Positions 27,538-34,145 of a DNA stretch of 64,000 nt are shown here, one piece after another. Both the position numbers and the translations under genes were made by a program. Position 1 is the stretch's first letter. Every line of letters begins with the position of its first letter. Source of the DNA: Zemynaea arenosa (GTDB lineage Bacteria; Pseudomonadota; Gammaproteobacteria; Burkholderiales; Burkholderiaceae_D); contig NZ_SPVF01000252.1 of the NCBI RefSeq assembly GCF_004614185.1, positions 1 to 64,000 on the forward strand, read 5' to 3'. The notes below the pieces were generated by a model. It saw nothing but the letters and a program-made list of their open reading frames with translations. It was not told the DNA's origin and ran no database searches.

Positions 27538-28189
27538 GGTGAGACTCCTTTTTCGACCAAAAGCGCGGAACAAACGCTGGCGTCTGCCGCGCGTAGCGCT
27601 CGTATTCCGCGCCGAATTGAGCCCTTATGGTCTGCTCTTCGCGCCGCGCCAAGCGAGCATAGATGAAGACCAGGATCGGGAACATGACTAAGGTAGCCAA
27701 GGTCGGCCATTGCAGGAGGAAGCCGAACATGACCAATACGAAGGCCACGTATTGCGGATGGCGAATCCGGGCGTAAGGCCCTTCTGTGGCCAACTGGCCC
27801 GCCCGCTGGGCGCGGAACAGCACAGACCAAGCGGACGCCAGTAGCCAGAAGCCGAGCAGAATCAGGGCATTGCTGGCCAGGTGAAACGGTCCGAAATGCG
27901 GATCGATGCGCCACCCAAGCAGGGTCTCCAGGAGGTGGCCTGCATCATGCGAGAGCCAGTCCACGCCAGGGTAGTGACGCGTGAGCCAAGGCATCAACAG
28001 GTAGATCGTCAACGGAAAACCATACATTTCGGTGAACAGGGCCAGCACGAAAGCCGAAAACGCCCCCAGGCTGCGCCAGTCCCGCGCCGTCTTCGGCTGG
28101 GTGAAGCTGAAGGCGAAGAAGATGAAAAACGCCGAGTTGATCAAAACCAGAGGCCACAGGCCGTAGGCTGGTGCTGAGGTGTGCATCAT
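27521..28189 (-). CDS. Isoprenylcysteine carboxyl methyltransferase-like membrane protein
   Basis: A 222-residue multi-span membrane protein. The C-terminal half has TEGPYARIRHPQYVAFVLVMFGF and ARREEQTIRAQFGAEYERYARQTPAFVP, the SAM-binding signature of the ICMT/PEMT-like family. The acceptor substrate in bacteria is unknown. Members recur in copper ATPase operons of proteobacteria. It overlaps the DUF2933 gene by 4 bp and the DUF5676 gene by 17 bp. Confidence 0.82.
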   Translation of the reverse strand: MMHTSAPAYGLWPLVLINSAFFIFFAFSFTQPKTARDWRSLGAFSAFVLALFTEMYGFPLTIYLLMPWLTRHYPGVDWLSHDAGHLLETLLGWRIDPHFGPFHLASNALILLGFWLLASAWSVLFRAQRAGQLATEGPYARIRHPQYVAFVLVMFGFLLQWPTLATLVMFPILVFIYARLARREEQTIRAQFGAEYERYARQTPAFVPRFWSKKESHHEHVA

Positions 28190-28419
28190 GGACTCCCGTG
28201 CTCGTGTGTGTTGTCAGCGTCCTTCCGATACCCGCCGTGTCCGTGATGGTGAAACAAATGCATGAGTGGACATGCGGCCAGCAAGAGATAGGGCAACACC
28301 CCAAGGAGGTGCGCGCGGTGTTCCGCGAACAGGTAGAAAGCCGCGACGGCTAAAAAGGCGATAAGCAGCCAATTCTGCCGCCACGGCGAAGAGACGCCCG
28401 GGTGGTGCTGTCTAGACAT
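28186..28419 (-). CDS. DUF2933 family small membrane protein
   Basis: Start at ATG 28419 with AGGAGG 8-9 bp upstream gives 77 residues. One or two hydrophobic segments (WLLIAFLAVAAFYLFAEH; GVLPYLLLAACPLMHLF) are followed by HHHGHGGY and a His-containing tail, the DUF2933 pattern. It is the first gene of the leftward copper operon ending in cusA. Function unknown; His residues suggest metal contact. Confidence 0.82.
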   Translation of the reverse strand: MSRQHHPGVSSPWRQNWLLIAFLAVAAFYLFAEHRAHLLGVLPYLLLAACPLMHLFHHHGHGGYRKDADNTHEHGSP

Positions 28420-28482
28420 TTTGGAGTCCTCCTGAATCAACGGGCATGATTCGATGCTAGTTGCGCATCGTCCTATGCCTCC

Positions 28483-28496
28483 TTGATCCAGGTCAA
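28483..28496. promoter_or_regulatory. FNR/Anr-like box upstream of the copper operon
   Basis: TTGATCCAGGTCAA matches the FNR consensus TTGATnnnnATCAA with one mismatch, about 64 bp upstream of the DUF2933 start. No CueR or CopR-type operator is obvious here. Confidence 0.45.
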
Positions 28497-28519
28497 AAAT
28501 GCCAGCATCTTCCGATGCT
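28495..28519 (-). terminator. Possible terminator after the Csp-like gene
   Basis: On the minus strand AGCATC-ggaa-GATGCT is followed by GGCATTTTT, 20 bp past the stop at 28540. The stem is short, so strength is doubtful. Confidence 0.4.
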
Positions 28520-28539
28520 AAGCACGGACTCGCACCGGA

Positions 28540-28914
28540 TCAGTGCGCCGGGCTTACACCGGTCGAGGCTCCGGCCGACCGGCCTTGCCCACCCATCCGG
28601 CGGCATTCGTCGGCACAACGGCGGCAGGCAGCGGCGCAATCGCGGCAGTGCTGCATCGGATGCTTTTCGCATTCCTCGGCGCAGGCGTCGCACACATCGG
28701 CGCAGGCCGCGCACACAGTCGACGCCAGTTCGCTGCCGCGCCCCATGAATCCGGCTGCCAGGCGGCAAATCGCCGCGCAGTCGATGTCAAGGGCGATACA
28801 GCGCGCCATCATGGCGACATCCTGCTCTTGGAGACAGGACGTGGCGCAGTGATCGCAGGCCAGGGCGCAGTCATTGCAGGCTTCGATGCACGAAGCGAAT
28901 TGTTCATGAGACAT
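28540..28914 (-). CDS. Four-helix bundle copper-binding protein (Csp-like, DUF326)
   Basis: ATG 28914 with AGGAGG nearby gives 124 residues. Cys residues recur along amphipathic helices: CIEACNDCALACDHCATSC, CIALDIDCAAICRLAAGFM, CAACADVCDACAEECEKH, HCRDCAAACRRCADECRR. This is the pattern of Csp copper-storage proteins, whose bundle interior binds many Cu(I) ions. No signal peptide is present, so it is the cytosolic (Csp3-like) type. It lies just upstream of the copper operon and is probably cotranscribed with the secreted protein to its right. Confidence 0.85.
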   Translation of the reverse strand: MSHEQFASCIEACNDCALACDHCATSCLQEQDVAMMARCIALDIDCAAICRLAAGFMGRGSELASTVCAACADVCDACAEECEKHPMQHCRDCAAACRRCADECRRMGGQGRSAGASTGVSPAH

Positions 28915-28969
28915 GATGAATCCTCCTTCAAATTGGTCATAGCAAAACGTAGGGTGCGCTGCACAGCGC

Positions 28970-29356
28970 TCAATTTGCTGCGATCGATTTCGGAGGTGCG
29001 CGGGGTACGGGCGGGATGAAGTCTTCGAATGCCCCTTCCGGAACCGCGAAGGCGGCAACGCCAAGGTGAATGCTGGCAAGCTGGACAGGTCCGGGCCACA
29101 GGACAGGTCCAATTGAGCAACTGGCACAGGCAACGCAATGGCCCGCGGCACACTGACGTGGCTTACAGCAGCTGTGCCCGGCATGTTGGACGGTATGGTT
29201 CGCCCCACCTGGCATGGAGAGAGCGGGCCCATCCGCCGACAGCGTGACTCCAGAGGCGCGGCGCGCGTGCTCACAGCCGTGCGTCCTGGCTCCGGCCTGC
29301 AATGGCAGAAGCAGAATGAGCAGGTACACAAGCAGCCGTTTTAGCAGGCAAGTCAT
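28970..29356 (-). CDS. Small secreted CzcI-like Cys-rich protein
   Basis: ATG 29356 (MTCLLKRLL) gives 128 residues with a signal peptide (LLVYLLILLLPLQAGA). The mature part holds HGCEH, HSCCKPRQCAAGHC and CASC clusters and a Pro-rich end FIPPVPRAPP. It shares layout with czcI at 50612 and with the proteins at 29651 and 36343: LPLQ-type signal, central Cys/His cluster, final PP-R motif. A periplasmic metal-sensing or buffering role is inferred. Confidence 0.65.
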   Translation of the reverse strand: MTCLLKRLLVYLLILLLPLQAGARTHGCEHARRASGVTLSADGPALSMPGGANHTVQHAGHSCCKPRQCAAGHCVACASCSIGPVLWPGPVQLASIHLGVAAFAVPEGAFEDFIPPVPRAPPKSIAAN

Positions 29357-29650
29357 GAGCGGACGATACCATTCGGCACCCGCTCCGCGCCGCACGATTC
29401 CCATGCAAAAGTTCTAACTTTCGACCATAGCGAAACCATCATGAGTCCCCCGACTCAATAAATCCGTATAGCGCCGCCATCGCTGCCATGCCGGCAGCTT
29501 TTTTTTCCATGTGCTGAAGCTTTGCCATCTCGTTTTTCTTTTCGGTGTCGAACATCTCCTTCGCACGACGAAGTCGTTCGCGGCCCGTACGCTCGCGCAC
29601 TGCGGAGCCGTCCGCTGCGACGCTGGAATGCCCATGCTATGATTCCCGCC
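29357..29650. other. Divergent intergenic region with a plus-strand terminator
   Basis: This 294-bp stretch separates leftward copper genes from a rightward set. No gene is convincing. It contains a good plus-strand terminator (29482-29506) with no plus-strand gene before it, raising the possibility of a short RNA. Confidence 0.4.
29482..29506 (+). terminator. Intrinsic terminator with eight-T tract
   Basis: GCTGCC-atgcc-GGCAGC is followed by eight T residues. No rightward gene precedes it. Confidence 0.65.
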
Positions 29651-30022
29651 ATGCCTGCTATCCGTGCACTCATCCTGTGGCTGCTGATGCTGACTGTCCC
29701 GCTCCAAGGCGTGGCGGCAGCGACGATGCTCGTGTGCGCAGACACGGACCAGACAGTGCTCTCCGTTGCGGGTTCCGCCCAGCACATGCACGCGGACGTG
29801 AACGCCGAGGGACACAGCCACACGACAGTTCACGACATCCACCACGGCTCGCACAAATGCGCTGCTTGCGGTGCCTGCTGCCTCGGGGCGATTGCGCCGC
29901 CCGTCCATCAGTTGGCGGGGGCTCACGCGGGCAGCGATAGTCCGGCCGCCTCCTCGCTGCCGTTTGTCACCGAAGTCACCCACGCCGTGCCCGAGCGGCC
30001 GCCACGCCTGGCCCTTGTTTGA
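29651..30022 (+). CDS. Small secreted CzcI-like His/Cys-rich protein
   Basis: A 123-residue protein starting MPAIRALILWLL (an in-frame ATG at 29639 is also possible). It has a signal peptide ending VPLQGVAA, then HMHADVNAEGHSH, HDIHHGSHKCAACGACC and a Pro/Arg end VPERPPRLA. It belongs by layout to the CzcI-like group seen four times or more in this window. It heads a rightward set with a CusF-like protein, copC and copD. Confidence 0.65.
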   Translation: MPAIRALILWLLMLTVPLQGVAAATMLVCADTDQTVLSVAGSAQHMHADVNAEGHSHTTVHDIHHGSHKCAACGACCLGAIAPPVHQLAGAHAGSDSPAASSLPFVTEVTHAVPERPPRLALV

Positions 30023-30082
30023 TATCGATTTCGTCGGCGGCCTCTTTTGTCGCCAGCATCTCTTTTCATTCAGGAGTCAGCA

Positions 30083-30445
30083 ATGTTTAAATCCCTACTT
30101 TTCGCGGGCGCACTTGCGTCTGCGCTCTTGGCCTTTCAACCGGCAATGGCTGCCGATGACCAGGCCAATCCGCACGCGCACCACGGCGCATCCACCCCTG
30201 CATCAAATGCCCCTTGGGTCGAAGGCACGGTCAAGGGCGTCGACGCGCATACTGGCACCGTCACGCTCGACCATGGCCGCATCGAGAATATCGACATGGA
30301 CGCCATGACCATGGCCTACCGCCTGCAGAACGCGGCGCTGGCCAAGGACCTCAAAGTTGGCGACCGCGTCCGTTTCTCGGCCGAGATGGTGGACGATGAG
30401 CCGCGCATCACCCGCATCGAGCGCCTCAAGGGCGGTGCCAAATGA
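30083..30445 (+). CDS. CusF-like periplasmic copper-binding protein
   Basis: ATG 30083 has AGGAG upstream and opens a signal peptide ending PAMAAD; total 120 residues. The domain EGTVKGVDAHTGTVTLDHG and IENIDMDAMTMAYRL is the CusF/EcpF fold with His and MTM ligands. The Trp that caps Cu(I) in CusF is replaced (DAMTM instead of PWMTM-like). It should carry copper in the periplasm. It overlaps copC by 4 bp. Confidence 0.85.
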   Translation: MFKSLLFAGALASALLAFQPAMAADDQANPHAHHGASTPASNAPWVEGTVKGVDAHTGTVTLDHGRIENIDMDAMTMAYRLQNAALAKDLKVGDRVRFSAEMVDDEPRITRIERLKGGAK

Positions 30446-30801
30446 AGGTCGTCGCCACGATGGCCCTTTTGCTGACCCTGGCCAGTGCCACGGGCGGGGC
30501 TTGGGCGCATGCCGCGCTGCAGTCCGCCAGCCCCGCCGCTTCTGCGGTGCTGGCTAAGGCACCCAAGGAAATCCGTCTGAGCTTCAATGAAGCCGTGGAG
30601 GGCCCGTTCAGCAAAATCGCCTTGAGTGACGCGCAACACGCGGCGGTCGCCTTGCCTGCGGTCCAGCTCGATGCGAAGAATCCCAAAGTGATGACTGTGG
30701 CGGTGCCGCCCCTGAAGCCGGGTACCTACCAGGTGCAGTGGTCCACCATGACCCGCGACGGGCACAAGACCAAAGGCCAGTACAGCTTCCAGGTGAAGTG
30801 A
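30442..30801 (+). CDS. copC: Copper resistance protein CopC
   Basis: 119 residues with signal peptide ending AWAHA; mature N-terminus HAALQSASP carries the His that binds Cu(II). The rest, PKEIRLSFNEAVEGPFSKI and YQVQWSTMTRDGHKTKGQYSFQV, is the CopC beta-barrel with the conserved D-G-H metal site. It hands periplasmic copper to CopD. Its start overlaps the CusF-like gene by 4 bp and its stop touches the copD start. Confidence 0.93.
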   Translation: MKVVATMALLLTLASATGGAWAHAALQSASPAASAVLAKAPKEIRLSFNEAVEGPFSKIALSDAQHAAVALPAVQLDAKNPKVMTVAVPPLKPGTYQVQWSTMTRDGHKTKGQYSFQVK

Positions 30802-31685
30802 TGGAGGGGGCTGCGTTCCCCCAGCTCGCGGCCACCTTCGTGCTCAACCTCGCCTTCGCCATCCTGGCCGGGGCGAGTGTTGTGGCGTGGTGGCTGCGCA
30901 GCCATGACTGGGCCGGGCGCCCTGCCCTGCCCGTGCCAGCGCTGGTCGCGGCGGTAGCTGCGGTGGCCTTGACGGCCGACGGAGCCGGCTTCTGGCTGGC
31001 TGCGGCGCGCATGGCGGAAGTACCGCTGGGCGAAGCCTGGCCGGCGGTGCGCTCCATGGCCGCGGACACCCATTTCGGCCGAGTCTGGGTGCTCGGGATG
31101 GGCGCGCTCGCGGTGGTGCTGGCCTCGGCGAGCCTGCCGGTCCGCGCCGGGGGCGGGCTGCGGCTGGCTGCCCTGCTCGTGTTCGCCGTCAGCCGCAGCC
31201 TGGGTGGGCACGCTGCCGCCGAGGGCGATCTGAGCCTGGCCCTGGGCGTCGATGTGCTGCACTTCATCCTCATCGGCCTGTGGCTCGGCGAGGTGGCGAT
31301 GGCTCTGCTGCTGCTGCGTGGTCCGGCCCAGCGGGAGGCGATGGCGTTTGTGGAGCACGTGTCCAGCACGGCCACCTCGGTGCTGGTGGGCATCTTCGCG
31401 ACCGGGGCCCTCAACACCTGGCGCATGGTGGCCCCGCTCGCGGGCACCCTGGGCAGCCCGTACGTGACGGTGCTCTTGCTGAAGGTCGGACTGGTTCTGC
31501 TCGCAGCGGCACTGGGCGGCATCAACCGCTTCGTGGTCATGCCGCAGATGCGGACGCCCGCCATCGCCTTCGGCGTTTCGCGCGGCCGGTTCCGAACGGT
31601 GCTGGGCATCGAATCGGTGGTGCTGGCGGCTGCCTTGGCAGCCGCCGCAGTGCTGAGTTCAACCCAGCCGCCGCACGCCGGTTGA
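30801..31685 (+). CDS. copD: Copper resistance inner membrane protein CopD
   Basis: ATG 30801 overlaps the copC TGA by one base. The 294-residue protein has about eight membrane segments; SLGGHAAAEGDLSLALGVDVLHF, FVEHVSSTATSVLVGIFATGALNTW and GINRFVVMPQM are CopD signatures. CopC/CopD are thought to bring copper into the cytoplasm for sensing or cuproprotein assembly. Confidence 0.92.
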   Translation: MEGAAFPQLAATFVLNLAFAILAGASVVAWWLRSHDWAGRPALPVPALVAAVAAVALTADGAGFWLAAARMAEVPLGEAWPAVRSMAADTHFGRVWVLGMGALAVVLASASLPVRAGGGLRLAALLVFAVSRSLGGHAAAEGDLSLALGVDVLHFILIGLWLGEVAMALLLLRGPAQREAMAFVEHVSSTATSVLVGIFATGALNTWRMVAPLAGTLGSPYVTVLLLKVGLVLLAAALGGINRFVVMPQMRTPAIAFGVSRGRFRTVLGIESVVLAAALAAAAVLSSTQPPHAG

Positions 31686-31710
31686 GCGGCTGCGGCGGCA
31701 AGCGCAGGGA

Positions 31711-32409
31711 TCAGAAGTCCTGGTCCTTGCGCCGGTCGCCCGTCTCGGGCAGGAAGTCGCAGTCGGAGAACTGCTTGCACAGCATCTCGCGCATATCGTT
31801 GATGCCGTTCTTCTGGGATGTCACGATATCGTCGCAGTAGCGGCGCAGCGAGTCATGGCTGAGGTCACTCTTGACCTGGCAGTGCAGGCTTGGGGCCAGC
31901 GCGCTCAGGTGGTGATTGCTGAAGGTGCGCAGGAACACCTCATCGAAACGGGCTCCGGATGGGGTCCCCTCCAGCATCGCGATCATGCGGCTGCCTTCAG
32001 CTGTCAGCTTCGGTTCGTGTGTCAGGCCATACCAGTCGCGCAGCATGCGCTGGGCACGGCCGATCTCTTCGCGCTGGGTGCGGTTGGCCTGGCGCGACAT
32101 CGAACGGATCTGCTCCGAGCTGGCCTTCGGCGGCGTGCTGTTGATGCCCGGGGTCGGCGAGGTGCCCTCCGCCGGGTTCACCACCGGCGCGTCGCGTGTC
32201 GGGTCCGTGCCTGCCGCCAGTTCGGTCATGCGCAGAGCGGAATAATGGTGGTCGATGATGAAGACGAGATAGCCTTTCTCCCATGTGCCAGTGGGGCCAC
32301 GGCCGGGTCCATCCGCCCAGGCTCCCACAGCAGTCAGCGACAGGGTCACCCCAAGAAGTGCGGCGCCAGCGCGCGATTTGAAAGCGCTTGCACGGTTCAT
32401 TGTTGTCAT
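31711..32409 (-). CDS. DUF305-like secreted protein
   Basis: 232 residues with a signal peptide ending AWAD. The pattern FIIDHHYSALRMTELAAGTD and later FDEVFLRTFSNHHLSALAPS gives two His-His-x-(S/A)-(A/L) sites, the DUF305 signature of copper-linked ferritin-like helical proteins, followed by CQVKSDLSHDSLRRYC and CKQFSDCDF. It lies downstream of the PEP-CTERM and copB genes on the same strand and converges on copD. Periplasmic metal binding is inferred. Confidence 0.75.
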   Translation of the reverse strand: MTTMNRASAFKSRAGAALLGVTLSLTAVGAWADGPGRGPTGTWEKGYLVFIIDHHYSALRMTELAAGTDPTRDAPVVNPAEGTSPTPGINSTPPKASSEQIRSMSRQANRTQREEIGRAQRMLRDWYGLTHEPKLTAEGSRMIAMLEGTPSGARFDEVFLRTFSNHHLSALAPSLHCQVKSDLSHDSLRRYCDDIVTSQKNGINDMREMLCKQFSDCDFLPETGDRRKDQDF

Positions 32410-32454
32410 GATGTGTTTCCTTTCGTATTCAAGTGACGAGTCAGATGCAATCGG

Positions 32455-33093
32455 TCAGGCGCGGCGGCGCGTCAGCAACAGTCCCATGCCGAGGCCCACG
32501 CTCAGCATGGCCCAGCTGGCCGGCTCGGGCACCGCAAGGAGCACATCGCTGGTAGTCGCCCAGTACACATTGGCTTCGGTGTCGTGGGTGCTCAGGCTCA
32601 CCTGTTTCAGTCCGCTGGTGGCAAGGAACCCGATGAATGAGTTGGCTTCGGGATGCTCCAGCGTGTAAGTGAGCGAGCCATCCGCATCGACCGCGGTCAG
32701 CACGAGGGGCCCCGGATCGACGACATTGCCGAAGACATCGGTCCCGAAAAAGCCGCCGCCGAAGCCGCGCACAGGGGCAGTAAATCCGGTGAAGGTCAGC
32801 GCATCGCTGGCGACCGTCGGCGTCAGCCACGTCCCGCCGCTGGCCGGGCGCATTGCGTACAGCCCGTCCGTGCTGGCCTCGGTGCTGACGGTGTAACCGA
32901 CAGCACCAGTGGCACGAGTCAACGGGCTGTCCAGGAACCCCGGCTCCAGGTCCATGAAGGTGTCGCTTGCCGTTGCCCCGACTGCAGCCAGAAAGGCCGT
33001 GCGGTCGGTGTACACCGTGATGTCCGCATGCGCCATCGGGACGCTGAGCAGCAGCACCGCACCCACTGTGGTACAGCCTATTCGCTTCTTCAT
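32455..33093 (-). CDS. PEP-CTERM sorting domain protein
   Basis: ATG 33093 with GAGGAG upstream gives 212 residues: a signal peptide (VGAVLLLSVPMAHA), a beta-rich extracellular domain (ITVYTDRTAFLAAVG; FIGFLATSGLKQVSLST) and a C-terminal VPEPASWAMLSVGLG-to-RRRA PEP-CTERM signal. Such proteins are cut by exosortase (EpsH/XrtA), which is not encoded here and would have to be chromosomal. Its place between copB and the DUF305 gene in a copper cluster is unusual. Confidence 0.88.
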   Translation of the reverse strand: MKKRIGCTTVGAVLLLSVPMAHADITVYTDRTAFLAAVGATASDTFMDLEPGFLDSPLTRATGAVGYTVSTEASTDGLYAMRPASGGTWLTPTVASDALTFTGFTAPVRGFGGGFFGTDVFGNVVDPGPLVLTAVDADGSLTYTLEHPEANSFIGFLATSGLKQVSLSTHDTEANVYWATTSDVLLAVPEPASWAMLSVGLGMGLLLTRRRA

Positions 33094-33140
33094 TTTGTTC
33101 TCCTCTGAGTTAGAAAACCATGCACGGCAGTTCGGTGCTG

Positions 33141-34145
33141 CTAGTACCAGAGCCGCACGCCAAACCGCAATGCGGTAGCCGAGGTCTGCCTGCCCTCGCT
33201 CTGTGCCAAGTCGGCTGTCTGGTGAAACCGGCGCGTCCATTCCAGCCCAAGGTAGGGCGCGAACTGGCGGGTGACTTCGTACCTGAGCGTGAGAGCCGCC
33301 GACGTATCGGACAGCCCCGCGCCAAGGCCGCGCTCACGGTCCGCACGCGAATACATGTTCGCAGCGAGCTCCGGCTCCAGGATCAGACGCGGCGTGAACA
33401 GCAACTCGTACTTCACGTTGAAGCGCGCTGCCAGACTGCCGGCACGGCCCACGTACGCGGTCGCCTCGGTTTCGAAGCGGTAGGGAGCGAGCCCCTGGAT
33501 GCCTGCCGCCAGCCAGTCCCGTGCAGGCCCTCCGCCGGTGTCGTGGCGTGCCCCGAGCTGGGTACTCCAGAAGGCCGCTACATTCCGGTTCCACAGCAGC
33601 TCCGTGCGGGCGCTGTCCAGCCGCCCGCCGCGCCGTTCTGCGTCCAGCTTGAACCAGACCTTGTCGATATCGCCGCCGTACCAGGCTTCGGATTCGGTCC
33701 GCGCGCTTGTTGCGTGCCGGTCGCGGGACCATTCGAGCCGGTCGACAAGAATGCGCCCGAACAGCATGTCGTCGGCCATCTCCATTCCGCCGAGATGAGA
33801 TCGTTGCGTCCCCTCCGAGTAGTCGGGTGCGCGTGCGTTGGCCGGTGGCTGGCCACCCTGCATCGGGCCCATGGTCATGCCGGGCATCGAATCCATCTGC
33901 ATGCCCGGCATCGAATGCTTCTGCATGTCCGGCATCGAGTCCTTCTTCGTGTCTGGCATGGAGTCCTTCTGCATGCCCGACATCGAATCCATCTTCATGC
34001 CCGGCACCGAATCCATCTGCTTGCCTGGAGTCGAACCCATCGGCATCCCGGGCATCGGTTGGCTGGTTTGCTGGCTCCAGGCGGGCACCGGACTGGCGGC
34101 GGCACAGAGCAGCACGCCAAGGGAGAGTTGGTCGCGAAATTTCAT
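33141..34145 (-). CDS. copB: Copper resistance outer membrane protein CopB
   Basis: ATG 34145 overlaps the copA stop by 4 bp and starts a signal peptide ending PAWSQ; 334 residues. Residues about 30-100 are Met-rich repeats of the MDSMPGM type, which bind copper. The beta barrel (DDMLFGRILVDRLEW, WYGGDIDKVWFKLDAERR, ATAYVGRAGSLAARF, YLGLEWTRRFHQTADLA, FGVRLWY) is canonical CopB and ends in aromatic Tyr as outer membrane porins do. It acts with CopA in periplasmic copper sequestration. Confidence 0.94.
   Translation of the reverse strand: MKFRDQLSLGVLLCAAASPVPAWSQQTSQPMPGMPMGSTPGKQMDSVPGMKMDSMSGMQKDSMPDTKKDSMPDMQKHSMPGMQMDSMPGMTMGPMQGGQPPANARAPDYSEGTQRSHLGGMEMADDMLFGRILVDRLEWSRDRHATSARTESEAWYGGDIDKVWFKLDAERRGGRLDSARTELLWNRNVAAFWSTQLGARHDTGGGPARDWLAAGIQGLAPYRFETEATAYVGRAGSLAARFNVKYELLFTPRLILEPELAANMYSRADRERGLGAGLSDTSAALTLRYEVTRQFAPYLGLEWTRRFHQTADLAQSEGRQTSATALRFGVRLWY

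Noticed and set aside
29414-29983. Minus-strand 189-residue frame
   Set aside because: It is antisense to the CzcI-like gene at 29651 and covers a terminator; no ribosome site.
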